From the NCBI RefSeq assembly GCF_004365655.1, contig NZ_SOEO01000003.1, positions 248,001 to 312,000 on the forward strand: a stretch of 64,000 nucleotides of DNA, read 5' to 3'. A program made the translations under genes and the position numbers. This document shows positions 24,389 to 33,412 of this stretch, in pieces; positions within the stretch are counted from its first letter, which is position 1, and each line of letters opens with the position of its first letter. The stretch comes from Epilithonimonas xixisoli (GTDB taxonomy: Bacteria > Bacteroidota > Bacteroidia > Flavobacteriales > Weeksellaceae). Under the pieces are notes generated by a model. That model had not been told where the DNA came from. It saw only the letters and a program-made list of their open reading frames with translations, and did no database searches.

Positions 24389-26803
24389 ATGCTAAACAAC
24401 TGGCTCAAAATTGCCTTCATCAATTATAAAAAGAATTGGCTTTCCACAATCATCAATCTGTTTGGATTGACAATCGGATTGACAGGATTTATGCTCATCC
24501 TGATGCATTGGAATGACGAAGAATCTTACGAAAAATGGAATCCAAAGAAGGAAAATATCTACGCTTTCCAAACTCATAACAAAGCAGAAAATACTTATGG
24601 AAATAATATTTCTGTTCCAATGGCGGAGCGCGCTGTGAAAGTGATTCCGGAGGTTAAGGATTTCGTTTTGTTCAATGGTTCCGGAATGGGATATAAAATG
24701 ACCACAAAAACCAAAACTGTTTATCAGGGAGATGGAATGTCTGTTTCTGAAAGTTTCTTCAATTTCTTCCCATTCAAATTGGTTTCCGGAAGTTATAAAG
24801 ATGCTTTGAAAGGCGATAAAGTTATTGCTCTTTCCACAAAAGCGGCCAAAAACCTTTTTGGAAAAACCAATGTTGCGGGAGAAACTGTGAAATTCGATAA
24901 TGGAAGTTTTGTAGTAACCGCGGTTTATGAATTGCCAAAAGAAAACAGCCAGATAAAACCGGAGTTTATCATTTCGCCATTTGAGCAGATGAAAAATGAC
25001 AAAGAACAATGGGGAAATTTCAATTACGGATGTTTCTTTTTGCTTAAACCGGGAACAGATGTGGAAGCTTTGCAACAGAAATTCTACGACAATATCTTTT
25101 TATACAGAGCAAAAATAAATGCGCAAGGAGCAGGAGTAACTCCAGTGAAATATTTGGAATTGTACGGACCGACAGGAAGTTTGTTCACACCAATTGATGA
25201 GATAAAATTGCACGCCAAAGCATCGTGGTTTGGAACTGGAGATTTCAAAACGATGATGATTCTATTCACACTTTCGGTTTTGATTGTTGTTTTGTCAGCC
25301 ATTAATTTTATTAATTTAAAGACAGCTCAGGCCTCTCAAAGAGCTAAAGAAATAGGTGTCAGAAAAGCGATTGGAAGCACAAAATCAAATTTAGTTCTTC
25401 AGTTTTTGTTGGAAACTTTTGTGATTTGTTTTGCATCGTATCTTTTGTCTTTAGCTTTAACAGAATTGCTTTTGCCAAGCTTCAACAAGTTTTACGACAA
25501 AGAAATAGTGATGAATGATTGGCATATTTACTATTATTCATTTGCAATGGTTTTGGCTGTTACATTGATTTCGGGATTGATTCCGGCAACTTATTTAGCC
25601 AACTTCAAAGCGATAGAAACCTTGAAAGGAAATTTCGCCATAAGTAAACACGGAATATGGCTGAGAAATGGAATTTTGACCTTGCAATTGATTATTTCAT
25701 CCTTCTTCATTATTGGTGGATTGATTGTTAACAGTCAAGTAAAGCATATGATGGACAAAGACCTTGGCTTTAGTGGAAAGCAAGTTTTGTTGATTAATTT
25801 CAGTGAGAATGATGCAAAACCTTGGTTGAAGTACGAACGCATCAAAAACGAGATGAAAAAAATCGAAGGTGTTGCCGATGTTTCTTATGGAGAAGCGGCT
25901 CCCGGAAGTAATAGATACAGTAATTCTAATATGGATTATATGGACAAAAGTATCTTCGCTCAGCACGGTTCTATGGATTACAACTACCTCCAGTTTATGG
26001 ATGTCAAACTGAAAAAAGGACGCTGGTTAAATCCAAATCTCGCTTCTGATACTATCGCTAATGTTTTGGTCAATGAGGCTTTTGTTAGAAAATTTGGATG
26101 GACAGATGACCAGGCTTTTAAAAATGAAGTTCGTCCTGGATTTGATAATAAACCTTACCATATTGTAGGAATTGTAAAGGATTTCAATGTTTTCAATCCT
26201 CGTATAGATGTAGACCCAATCATATTTTTCCATTACAGAGAAACCGAATGGAAACGATACAATGTTTACAATATTCAGCTAAAATTAAAAGCAGATGATA
26301 TCGATGGAACGGTAAAAAGAATCAAAAAATATTGGCAAAACAATGTAGAACCAGGTTATCCTTTTGATTATTATTTTGTGGATAAAAAATTTGCCGAGAG
26401 TTTTGTCAAATATCAAAAACAGCAGACACTTTTCACAATCCTGAATGCAATGGTTTTGATGGTAGCATTACTCGGATTATTCGCTTTGTCATCATTGATG
26501 ATTGAGCAGAAACTGAAAGATGTTGCCATCAGAAAAACATTGGGCGCATCCGACAAAACTTTGATTGTTGGTTTGACAAAACAATTCCTCTGGATTACTT
26601 TGATAGCAGTTTTAATCAGTATTCCAATCAGTTATTATCTAATGAATGAATGGCTGAAAGATTTCGCTTACCGAATTGATATGCCGGTTTTCCCGTTCGT
26701 CCTCAGTCTGATTTTATTATTGATTTTAACATTCGCAGTGGTGAGCATCAAAGCCTACCAAGCCACAAAAGTGAATCTTGTGAAATATCTAAAATACGAG
26801 TAA
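24389..26803 (+). CDS. ABC permease with two FtsX/MacB domain sets, first paralogue
   Basis: An 804-residue inner-membrane permease. A first membrane helix near residues 20-42 (INLFGLTIGLTGFMLIL) and a large periplasmic domain are followed by three FtsX helices (about 285-400; LKTAQASQRAKEIGVRKAIGST). The pattern repeats in the second half: a helix near 425-445, a periplasmic domain and three C-terminal helices. The double layout suits a monomer that replaces a MacB dimer. It is similar along its whole length to the next gene, so the pair arose by duplication. It works with the ATPase at 23580. Confidence 0.93.
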   Translation: MLNNWLKIAFINYKKNWLSTIINLFGLTIGLTGFMLILMHWNDEESYEKWNPKKENIYAFQTHNKAENTYGNNISVPMAERAVKVIPEVKDFVLFNGSGMGYKMTTKTKTVYQGDGMSVSESFFNFFPFKLVSGSYKDALKGDKVIALSTKAAKNLFGKTNVAGETVKFDNGSFVVTAVYELPKENSQIKPEFIISPFEQMKNDKEQWGNFNYGCFFLLKPGTDVEALQQKFYDNIFLYRAKINAQGAGVTPVKYLELYGPTGSLFTPIDEIKLHAKASWFGTGDFKTMMILFTLSVLIVVLSAINFINLKTAQASQRAKEIGVRKAIGSTKSNLVLQFLLETFVICFASYLLSLALTELLLPSFNKFYDKEIVMNDWHIYYYSFAMVLAVTLISGLIPATYLANFKAIETLKGNFAISKHGIWLRNGILTLQLIISSFFIIGGLIVNSQVKHMMDKDLGFSGKQVLLINFSENDAKPWLKYERIKNEMKKIEGVADVSYGEAAPGSNRYSNSNMDYMDKSIFAQHGSMDYNYLQFMDVKLKKGRWLNPNLASDTIANVLVNEAFVRKFGWTDDQAFKNEVRPGFDNKPYHIVGIVKDFNVFNPRIDVDPIIFFHYRETEWKRYNVYNIQLKLKADDIDGTVKRIKKYWQNNVEPGYPFDYYFVDKKFAESFVKYQKQQTLFTILNAMVLMVALLGLFALSSLMIEQKLKDVAIRKTLGASDKTLIVGLTKQFLWITLIAVLISIPISYYLMNEWLKDFAYRIDMPVFPFVLSLILLLILTFAVVSIKAYQATKVNLVKYLKYE

Positions 26804-26809
26804 AACGGG

Positions 26810-26895
26810 GAGGTTTGAAGAAGGGTGCTGGATGTTTTTTAACTCAGAAATTAAACTTCCATCTTCCCTCACCCAACTTCCCACCCAAAATCATT
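26810..26895. repeat. Intercistronic hairpin between the two permeases
   Basis: GGGGAGGTTTGAAGAAGGGT and the facing CTTCCATCTTCCCTCACCCA part can pair imperfectly, with a loop containing TTTTTTAACTCAG. This is another member of the purine-rich/pyrimidine-rich intercistronic hairpin family. Confidence 0.55.
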
Positions 26896-26917
26896 TATCA
26901 ACTATCATTCATCAATT

Positions 26918-29344
26918 ATGTTAAAAAACTGGCTCAAAATAGCATTCATCAACTACAGAAAAAACTGGCTTTCTACCATTATCAATATCTTGGGATTGAG
27001 CGTTGGTCTGTGCGTTTTTTTGTTGATATTCATCCATTGGCAAGATGAAAAATCTTATGAAGATTGGGTTCCGAATAAGGAGAATATATATTTGGTCGAG
27101 AATCATATTGATAGTTTTGGAGATATGTCGCAGTCCAGTTATCCTCAATTGTATGCTTCCAAAGAGAAGTTTCCAGAGATTGAAGATTATACGATTGCTA
27201 ATATTTGGGATTGGTATAAAACAAGATTGATTGCAGGCGATAATTCTAGCTACTCTTCGATAGGACAAGTTTCTAGTCAGTTTTTTAAATTTTTCCCTTT
27301 TGAAACTGTTGCTGGTGATATTAATAATGCGATGAAAGATAAATCTCAAATTGCATTATCGGAAAAAACGGCGATACAATTATTCGGGGACGATTATAAA
27401 AATAGCATTGGGAAAACGGTAAAAAAAGACCAAAATGGTAATATTTACACAGTTTCTTTGATTTATAAATTGCCAGAGAAAAATTCGGTTTTCAAAGCAG
27501 ATTATCTCATATTGGAAACTCAGCCCAAAGATAATGACCAATGGTTAAGCTATAGTTTTTTTGGTTTGTTTAAATTGAAGCCAGGAACAGATGTTCAGAA
27601 ATTGGAAGCAAAATTGTCCAAACAACAAGCGGAACAAGAAGAGATTCTATCCAAAAAATGGGGTGCTCCATTTGATAAAAACAAACCTGCAAAAGTTTAC
27701 CTGACTCCAATCACAAAAATAAAATTGGATGCAAAAGGCGATGGGATCTTAAAAGGAGATAAGAAATCTTTGAAGATATTATTGGGTTTATCAATTCTGA
27801 TCCTGATGTTGACAGGCATCAATTTAATAAATCTGAAGACTGCACAATCTGCCCAAAGAGCAAAAGAAGTTGGCGTAAGAAAAGTGGTTGGTAGCTCCAA
27901 AACAAATTTAATTTTCCAGTTTTTAATAGAGACTTTTATCATTTGTTTGGTGGCTTATCTAGTTGCATTGGCTTTATTAGAATTGCTTTTACCATCTTAT
28001 AACCAATATTTAGGCAAACAAATTAAACTTAACGACCCTGATGTTTTTATAGGTTCCGGTCTATTATTGATTGTATTTGCATTATTTGCAGGGATCATTC
28101 CATCTGTTTATTTATCGAATTTCAAACCTATCAATACTTTGAAAGGTAATTTCTCCCGAAGCAAACAAGGCGTTTGGCTGAGGAATTTTATTCTGACATT
28201 ACAGCTTGTGATTTCATCATTTTTCATTATTTGCTCATTGATTATCCATTTGCAGGTAAAATTTATGATGAAGAAAGAGTTGGGTTTCAAAGGGAATCAA
28301 GTGATTCAAATCGATTTCAAAAAAACAAATTATAATGAGAAAGATTATGATGTCAAAAAGTACGAACTGCTTAGAAATGAAGTCAGAAAAATCCCAGGCG
28401 TTGTAGCAACTACAGGTTCTGTACAATCTCTGGGAATGGGATTACGTAATGCTTCCAGTGCAAAAAATGCTGCCGATACAACCAAAGTTGTGAACAATGT
28501 TGCATTGGGCGGAATGGAAGAAAATTATTTCAAATTCTATGATATGAAAATCGTTGCAGGACGTAACCTAGATTGGAGAAAAGCCTCAGATACTATTAAT
28601 GGAACCGTCATTAATGAAACTTTTGCAAAGAAAATGGGATGGAGCAATCAGCAGGCAATTGGTAAAGAAATTCTGCCAGGTTGGGAAGATAAGAAGAAGT
28701 ACAAAATTCTGGGCGTTGTAAAGGATTTCTATTATGGCGGAGTTGATAAACCAATAGAATCGGCTTCTTTTTATAACTACCAGAGAAACTGGTCAAAAAA
28801 TAGTATGACCAATCTGCAAATAAAAATAGATGCAAACGATATCAACGGAACCTTGGAAAGAATCAAAGAATTCTGGACAACCAAAGCAGAACCGGGTTAT
28901 CCTTATGATTACAATTTTGTAGATAAACAATTTGCTAAAACATTTGAGAAATTCCAGAAACAACAAACATTGTTCACAACTTTAAATATCGTGGTTTTGG
29001 TCATTGCATTGTTAGGATTATTTGCATTATCATCATTATTAATTGAACAAAAATTGAAAGACGTAGCCATCAAAAAAACTTTGGGAGCAGACGAAAGGAC
29101 GATTGTCTGGGATTTGACCAAAAGATTTTTACTGATTTGTGTAATTGCGGTTTTCATCAGTATTCCATTTGGTTATTATGCGATGAACGAATGGCTGAAA
29201 GATTTCGCTTATAGGATTGATATGCCCGTTTGGCCTTACGTTTTGAGTATGATTTTGTTACTGATTTTAACATTCGCAGTCGTGAGTTTCAAAGCTTACC
29301 GAGCTACAAAAATTAACCTTGTCAAATATCTGAAATACGAGTAA
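26918..29344 (+). CDS. ABC permease with two FtsX/MacB domain sets, second paralogue
   Basis: An 808-residue permease paralogous to the previous gene. The ends are nearly identical: start NWLKIAFINYRKNWLSTIIN, end VKYLKYE. The membrane parts align well (LLIEQKLKDVAIKKTLGAD, ILTFAVVSFKAYRATK). The periplasmic domains differ most, so the pair may form a heterodimer or have two specificities; this is inferred. The same helix layout as its paralogue is seen. It is followed by a strong hairpin and then the TolC gene. Confidence 0.93.
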   Translation: MLKNWLKIAFINYRKNWLSTIINILGLSVGLCVFLLIFIHWQDEKSYEDWVPNKENIYLVENHIDSFGDMSQSSYPQLYASKEKFPEIEDYTIANIWDWYKTRLIAGDNSSYSSIGQVSSQFFKFFPFETVAGDINNAMKDKSQIALSEKTAIQLFGDDYKNSIGKTVKKDQNGNIYTVSLIYKLPEKNSVFKADYLILETQPKDNDQWLSYSFFGLFKLKPGTDVQKLEAKLSKQQAEQEEILSKKWGAPFDKNKPAKVYLTPITKIKLDAKGDGILKGDKKSLKILLGLSILILMLTGINLINLKTAQSAQRAKEVGVRKVVGSSKTNLIFQFLIETFIICLVAYLVALALLELLLPSYNQYLGKQIKLNDPDVFIGSGLLLIVFALFAGIIPSVYLSNFKPINTLKGNFSRSKQGVWLRNFILTLQLVISSFFIICSLIIHLQVKFMMKKELGFKGNQVIQIDFKKTNYNEKDYDVKKYELLRNEVRKIPGVVATTGSVQSLGMGLRNASSAKNAADTTKVVNNVALGGMEENYFKFYDMKIVAGRNLDWRKASDTINGTVINETFAKKMGWSNQQAIGKEILPGWEDKKKYKILGVVKDFYYGGVDKPIESASFYNYQRNWSKNSMTNLQIKIDANDINGTLERIKEFWTTKAEPGYPYDYNFVDKQFAKTFEKFQKQQTLFTTLNIVVLVIALLGLFALSSLLIEQKLKDVAIKKTLGADERTIVWDLTKRFLLICVIAVFISIPFGYYAMNEWLKDFAYRIDMPVWPYVLSMILLLILTFAVVSFKAYRATKINLVKYLKYE

Positions 29345-29425
29345 AGCAGGAAGTTTGATGATGGAAGCTGGAGGTTTTTTTATATCATATTTAAAACATC
29401 CAGCTTCCATCATCCATCTTCCAAC
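29345..29425. repeat. Strong intercistronic hairpin before tolC
   Basis: GATGATGGAAGCTGGA (29357-29372) pairs perfectly over 16 bp with TCCAGCTTCCATCATC (29399-29414). Outside, GGAAG and CTTCC add five more pairs after a 3-nt internal loop. The loop is AT-rich and there is no T-run after the stem, so it is not a standard terminator. Confidence 0.75.
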
Positions 29426-29438
29426 CAAAATTTCCACA

Positions 29439-30725
29439 ATGAAAAAACTATTCTTCATATTCATCATCAATTTTTTCCCAGCGCAAGAAAGTTGGACGCT
29501 GAAACAATGTCTGGATTATGCGTCTGCCAATCATCCTTTGGTGAAGCAATCTGCCATCAACATTCAAAAAAATGACCGATTGATTTCTGCGTCCAAAGGA
29601 ATGTTACTTCCGTCTGTGGATGCTGGGGTCAATCACAATTACAATTTTGGAAACGGGATTAATCCGCAGAATAACCAGCGCGAGGCCATCAACACGCAAA
29701 CCGACAATCTCTACGCTCAAGCGAATTGGGAACTTTTGAATTGGCGAAATTATCTCAATATTTCTCTGTCCAAAATCAACAAAGAAACTTCTACGTTCCG
29801 AATGAAGCAAACGCAGAATGAGATTAAACTAAATGTCATTCAGATGTTTTTCACTTACCAAAACAGCAAAAGTTGGCTCGAGGTTTTGCAAACGCAATTA
29901 GCCGGAATTGAAGATCAAATCAAACGGACAGAAAAAGAAGTTGAAATTGGGAATCGGCCGAAAAGCGATATTTATGACATCAAAGCCAATCTCGGAACAA
30001 TGCAGGAACAATGGGTTTCTGCGAAGAATCAAAGAGATCTTTCGAAGATTAATTTGCTTAATGCTTTAGCGATTACAAATGATACTTTAGATTTTACAAT
30101 GACCGAAGAAAACCTTGCCATTTCAAATTTTAACGATGCTAATTTCATCCAAAATCTTCTCGAGAAAAATCCCGCTTATCAAACGACTTTGGCGGAAATC
30201 AAAGCGCAACAAAAAAGTGTGGATGTTGCAAAATCTGGTTATTTGCCAACCTTGAACGGTTCCTACACTTGGTCCAGTTTTTACAACAGGGTTTTGGGAG
30301 AACCAGCAATTAATTTTTCGGAACAAATTAAAATGAACAAAAATCAGCAATTAGGTTTCGGGCTCAATATTCCTATTTTCAATAAGTTACAAGTCAAAAA
30401 CAATGTCGAGATTGCGAAATTGAACGTCATCAATTCCAATTACGACAAAGATATTGTGATTAATAATCTCACTCAAAGTATCAATTCCATCAAAACCCAA
30501 TTTTTGAATGCGCAGGAAAAATACAATCTTCTGGAAGCCAACTTCGAAAACCAAAAACTATCTTTCCAAAAATCCGAAGAAAAATACAAGGAAGGCTTGA
30601 TGGACGCGTACACATTCTTTGTTGTAAGAAATGGTTGGTTACAAGCAAATTACAATCTAATCAATAGTAAAAATGACGTTATCCAACAAACCGAATTACT
30701 AAAAGTTTTCGAAGCTGGATTTTAA
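29439..30725 (+). CDS. TolC-family outer membrane channel of the export operon
   Basis: A 428-residue outer-membrane efflux protein with an N-terminal signal (MKKLFFIFIINFFPAQ). It has the two-repeat pattern of TolC: WTLKQCLDYASANHPLVK at the start of the first repeat and a long coiled-coil of alternating heptads. I chose the ATG at 29439, not the open frame from 29355, because it begins at the signal peptide and the upstream stretch is the hairpin. It completes the adaptor-ATPase-permease set and ends at a terminator. Confidence 0.92.
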   Translation: MKKLFFIFIINFFPAQESWTLKQCLDYASANHPLVKQSAINIQKNDRLISASKGMLLPSVDAGVNHNYNFGNGINPQNNQREAINTQTDNLYAQANWELLNWRNYLNISLSKINKETSTFRMKQTQNEIKLNVIQMFFTYQNSKSWLEVLQTQLAGIEDQIKRTEKEVEIGNRPKSDIYDIKANLGTMQEQWVSAKNQRDLSKINLLNALAITNDTLDFTMTEENLAISNFNDANFIQNLLEKNPAYQTTLAEIKAQQKSVDVAKSGYLPTLNGSYTWSSFYNRVLGEPAINFSEQIKMNKNQQLGFGLNIPIFNKLQVKNNVEIAKLNVINSNYDKDIVINNLTQSINSIKTQFLNAQEKYNLLEANFENQKLSFQKSEEKYKEGLMDAYTFFVVRNGWLQANYNLINSKNDVIQQTELLKVFEAGF

Positions 30726-30759
30726 AAAAAATACATTCACATTCCATATTATTTTCTCA

Positions 30760-30797
30760 AATCCTTCTGATGGCTCACACTTCGGAGGGATTTTTGT
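30760..30797 (+). terminator. Terminator of the export operon
   Basis: AAATCCTTC pairs with GAGGGATTT across a 16-nt loop (one G-U pair), followed by TTTTTGTTTG. It lies 35 bp after tolC. Confidence 0.7.
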
Positions 30798-30809
30798 TTG
30801 AATAAATTT

Positions 30810-30922
30810 GGGCGCCTTTATCCGCCTTCCGTTCCCAATCTTTTTTGCTCACGATTTCTCAATAATTTAGAACCAAAGTCAAAGCAAAAAAGGATTTCCA
30901 CTCAAGTCGGGGCGCGCTTCGC
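30810..30922 (+). repeat. Dispersed stem-loop repeat, copy E
   Basis: Starts GGGCGCC, ends GGGGCGCGCTTCGC. Shared strings are CCGCCTTCCGTTCCCAATCT and AAAAAAGGATTTCCACTCAA with GTCGGG. The middle (ATTTAGAACCAAAGTC) is longer and unlike the other copies. It lies after the export operon. Confidence 0.85.
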
Positions 30923-31012
30923 AAATTTGAAGATTTGTCTTTCAATCCAACGTTTCTCGTCCAATTCAAATCTGCAAAATCAGCTATATCTGCGAGAAAA
31001 ATAAAATCTTTG

Positions 31013-31190
31013 ATGAGCGAAGCGTCTTTGCGAATCTTAAAATATTTTCAATAATTTCAAAAAAACCTTTGCGCACTTTGCGTTTAAAACAACAATTCCA
31101 AAATTAAATCTCTAATAAGCGAAGCGCTTCGTAAACCTAAATTATTTTCTATAAATTCAAAAAACTTTGTGAACTTTGTGTTCAAGATCC
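31013..31190. repeat. Two diverged copies of an approximately 80-bp AT-rich intergenic unit
   Basis: GCGTCTTTGCGAATCTTAAA ... TCAATAATTTC ... CTTTGCGCACTTTGCG is followed by a related copy with GCGCTTCGTAAACC ... CTATAAATTC ... ACTTTGTG. A third copy is at 50150-50235. It looks like a household repeat and I found no ORF. Confidence 0.6.
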
Positions 31191-31247
31191 CTCGTTTTTT
31201 CAATTTAAAAATCGCATTTTTGCAAGCCTTATTTCAAGCCAAGTCAG

Positions 31248-33347
31248 ATGAAACTTTGTATAGCCGAAAAACCCAGCGTTGCCCGTGATATTGCCAAAGT
31301 TTTGGGTGCTACAACTCCCAAAAACGGTTATATGGAAGGAAACGGCTATTGCGTCACTTGGACTTTCGGACATCTTTGCACATTGAAAGAACCGCAGGAT
31401 TACGCACCACATTTCAAATCCTGGGATTTAATTTTCTTGCCCATTATTCCAAAAAACTTCGGAATAAAATTGATTGATAACAATGGCGTCGAAAAACAAT
31501 TCAACACGATAGCGAAATTGGTGGAGGAATGCGATGAAGTTATCAATTGTGGTGATGCTGGGCAAGAGGGAGAACTCATCCAGCGTTGGGTGTTGCAAAA
31601 GGCGAAATGCGACAAACCAATGAAACGCTTGTGGATTTCGTCTTTGACAGAAGATTCCATCAAAGAAGGTTTTGAAAATTTGAAACCTGCGGAAGATTAC
31701 AAAAACTTGTATCAGGCTGGAAATGCAAGAGCAATCGGCGATTGGCTTTTGGGAATCAATGCCACGAGATTATTCACGAAAAAATTTGGAGGAAACAAAG
31801 CGGTTTTGTCAATCGGACGGGTTCAAACGCCGACTTTGGCAATGCTCGTTCAGCGTCAAAAAGAGATCGATGCGTTTTCTCAGGAAGAATATTGGGAACT
31901 TAAAACCAAGTATCGAGACGTCCTTTTTAGTGCATCAATCGACCGATTAAAAACTTTAGAAAAAGCAGAAAAAGGTTTAGAATATCTCAAGAAAAATCAA
32001 TTCGAAATTGTCTCTTTTGAAATCAAAGAAGGAAAAGAAAAGAACCCAAGATTATTCGATTTGACGGGACTTCAGGTGGAAGCAAATAAGAAATTTGGAT
32101 TCTCTGCGGAACATACACTTAATTATATCCAAAGTCTTTACGAGAAAAAACACACGACTTATCCAAGAGTAGATACGACTTACTTATCAGAAAATCTCTA
32201 TCCAAAAATCGGTGGAATTCTGAAAAGTATGACGATTTATTCAGACTTGATTTCGCCTTTACTTTCTCAACCAATCCCGAAAACAAAAGCGGTTTTTGAT
32301 GATACGAAAGTAACAGACCACCACGCGATTATTCCAACAGAAATTCCGCCTTCATCAAATTTGAGTCGTGAGGAGAAACTGATTTATGACCTTGTTGCCA
32401 AAAGATTCATCGCCGTTTTCTACCCCGAATGTAAGATTTCAAACACTTTGGTAGAAGGACAAGTTGGAACGATTCCGTTCAAAGCGTCGGGAAAACAAAT
32501 CCTGGAACCAGGCTGGCGAGCGGTTTATGCCAAAGACAAAAAGGACGAATCTGAAAAAGAAAATAAAGACGAGGAACAAACAATCCCGGAATTTGTAGCC
32601 GGCGAAAAAGGCGACCACGCACCATTGATTCATCAGGGGAAAACTTCGCCACCAAAACCTTACACAGAAGCGACTTTGCTGAGAGCAATGGAAACCGCAG
32701 GGAAACAAGTGGAAGATGAGGAACTTCGCGAAATGCTCAAAAATAACGGAATCGGAAGACCATCAACCCGCGCCAACATCATCGAAACCTTATTCCGAAG
32801 AAAATACATCGAACGTAAAAAGAAAAACCTGGTTGCAACTTCTATTGGGATTGATTTGATTGACACCATCGAAGATGAAGTTCTCAAAAGTCCCGAACTC
32901 ACGGGAGAATGGGAATCAAAACTTAGAAGAATCGAAAAAGGCGAGTACGAAGCCAACCAATTCAAAGACGAATTGATAGAAATGGTAACGGAATTGACAA
33001 GAAAAGTCATAAGCTCCAAAGGGAAAGTGATTAATTTTGAGGAAGAAAAACCGGCTCCACCAAAAGAAAAAGTACCAAGAGTAAAAACCGAAATCATCTG
33101 GACAGAAACCCAATGTCCAAAGTGCAAAGCCAACAATTTGATGAAAGGAAAAACCGCCATCGGATGTTCGGATTTCAAAGCTTGTGGTTTCAAAGTTTCA
33201 TTCGAAATATTCGGAAAAAAACTGTCAGAAAAGCAACTTCAAGATTTGATTCTTAAAAGCAAAACTTCCAAACTGAAAGGTTTTACAGGAGGTCAGGAAG
33301 AAGGAATTTTGTTGATGAACGAAGATTTTTCAATCTCATTAAAATAG
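31248..33347 (+). CDS. topB: Type IA DNA topoisomerase III (TopB)
   Basis: A 699-residue enzyme that relaxes negatively supercoiled DNA and decatenates it with a transient 5' phosphotyrosine. The TOPRIM domain starts with LCIAEKPSVARDIAKVLG; DAGQEGE is the metal motif. The active-site Tyr lies in HTTYPRVDTTYLS (about residue 302-314). An RPSTRA motif (about 503) and a C-terminal zinc-finger-like segment (CPKCKANNL..GCSDFKACGF) complete it. A Lys/Glu-rich insertion at about 425-450 is less typical. It stands alone between repeats and a terminator. Confidence 0.95.
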   Translation: MKLCIAEKPSVARDIAKVLGATTPKNGYMEGNGYCVTWTFGHLCTLKEPQDYAPHFKSWDLIFLPIIPKNFGIKLIDNNGVEKQFNTIAKLVEECDEVINCGDAGQEGELIQRWVLQKAKCDKPMKRLWISSLTEDSIKEGFENLKPAEDYKNLYQAGNARAIGDWLLGINATRLFTKKFGGNKAVLSIGRVQTPTLAMLVQRQKEIDAFSQEEYWELKTKYRDVLFSASIDRLKTLEKAEKGLEYLKKNQFEIVSFEIKEGKEKNPRLFDLTGLQVEANKKFGFSAEHTLNYIQSLYEKKHTTYPRVDTTYLSENLYPKIGGILKSMTIYSDLISPLLSQPIPKTKAVFDDTKVTDHHAIIPTEIPPSSNLSREEKLIYDLVAKRFIAVFYPECKISNTLVEGQVGTIPFKASGKQILEPGWRAVYAKDKKDESEKENKDEEQTIPEFVAGEKGDHAPLIHQGKTSPPKPYTEATLLRAMETAGKQVEDEELREMLKNNGIGRPSTRANIIETLFRRKYIERKKKNLVATSIGIDLIDTIEDEVLKSPELTGEWESKLRRIEKGEYEANQFKDELIEMVTELTRKVISSKGKVINFEEEKPAPPKEKVPRVKTEIIWTETQCPKCKANNLMKGKTAIGCSDFKACGFKVSFEIFGKKLSEKQLQDLILKSKTSKLKGFTGGQEEGILLMNEDFSISLK

Positions 33348-33349
33348 AA

Positions 33350-33383
33350 AAAACCCTTTCAGCTTCAATCTGAAAGGGTTTTG
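33350..33383. terminator. Terminator between convergent topB and GH28 genes
   Basis: AAACCCTTTCAG-CTTCAAT-CTGAAAGGGTTTT. Perfect 12-bp stem with A- and T-runs at both ends, so usable in both directions. Confidence 0.85.
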
Positions 33384-33412
33384 AAAATAACACCTTTAAT
33401 AATTGTAAAAAA

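Larger units (their letters stand above)
30726..31247. other. Intergenic region of 522 bp: terminator and repeats, no gene
   Basis: It contains the TolC terminator (30760-30797), dispersed repeat copy E (30810-30922), a TCTGCGAGAA phrase (about 30985-30998), and two diverged copies of an approximately 80-bp unit (31013-31090 and 31108-31190) ending near GAACTTTG or GCACTTTGCG. A -7-like CATTTTTG lies upstream of topB. I saw no coding sequence. Confidence 0.65.

Noticed and set aside
29355-29438. Longer N-terminal start of the TolC gene
   Set aside because: The upstream part is the 16-bp hairpin, and the ATG at 29439 is followed by a proper signal peptide.
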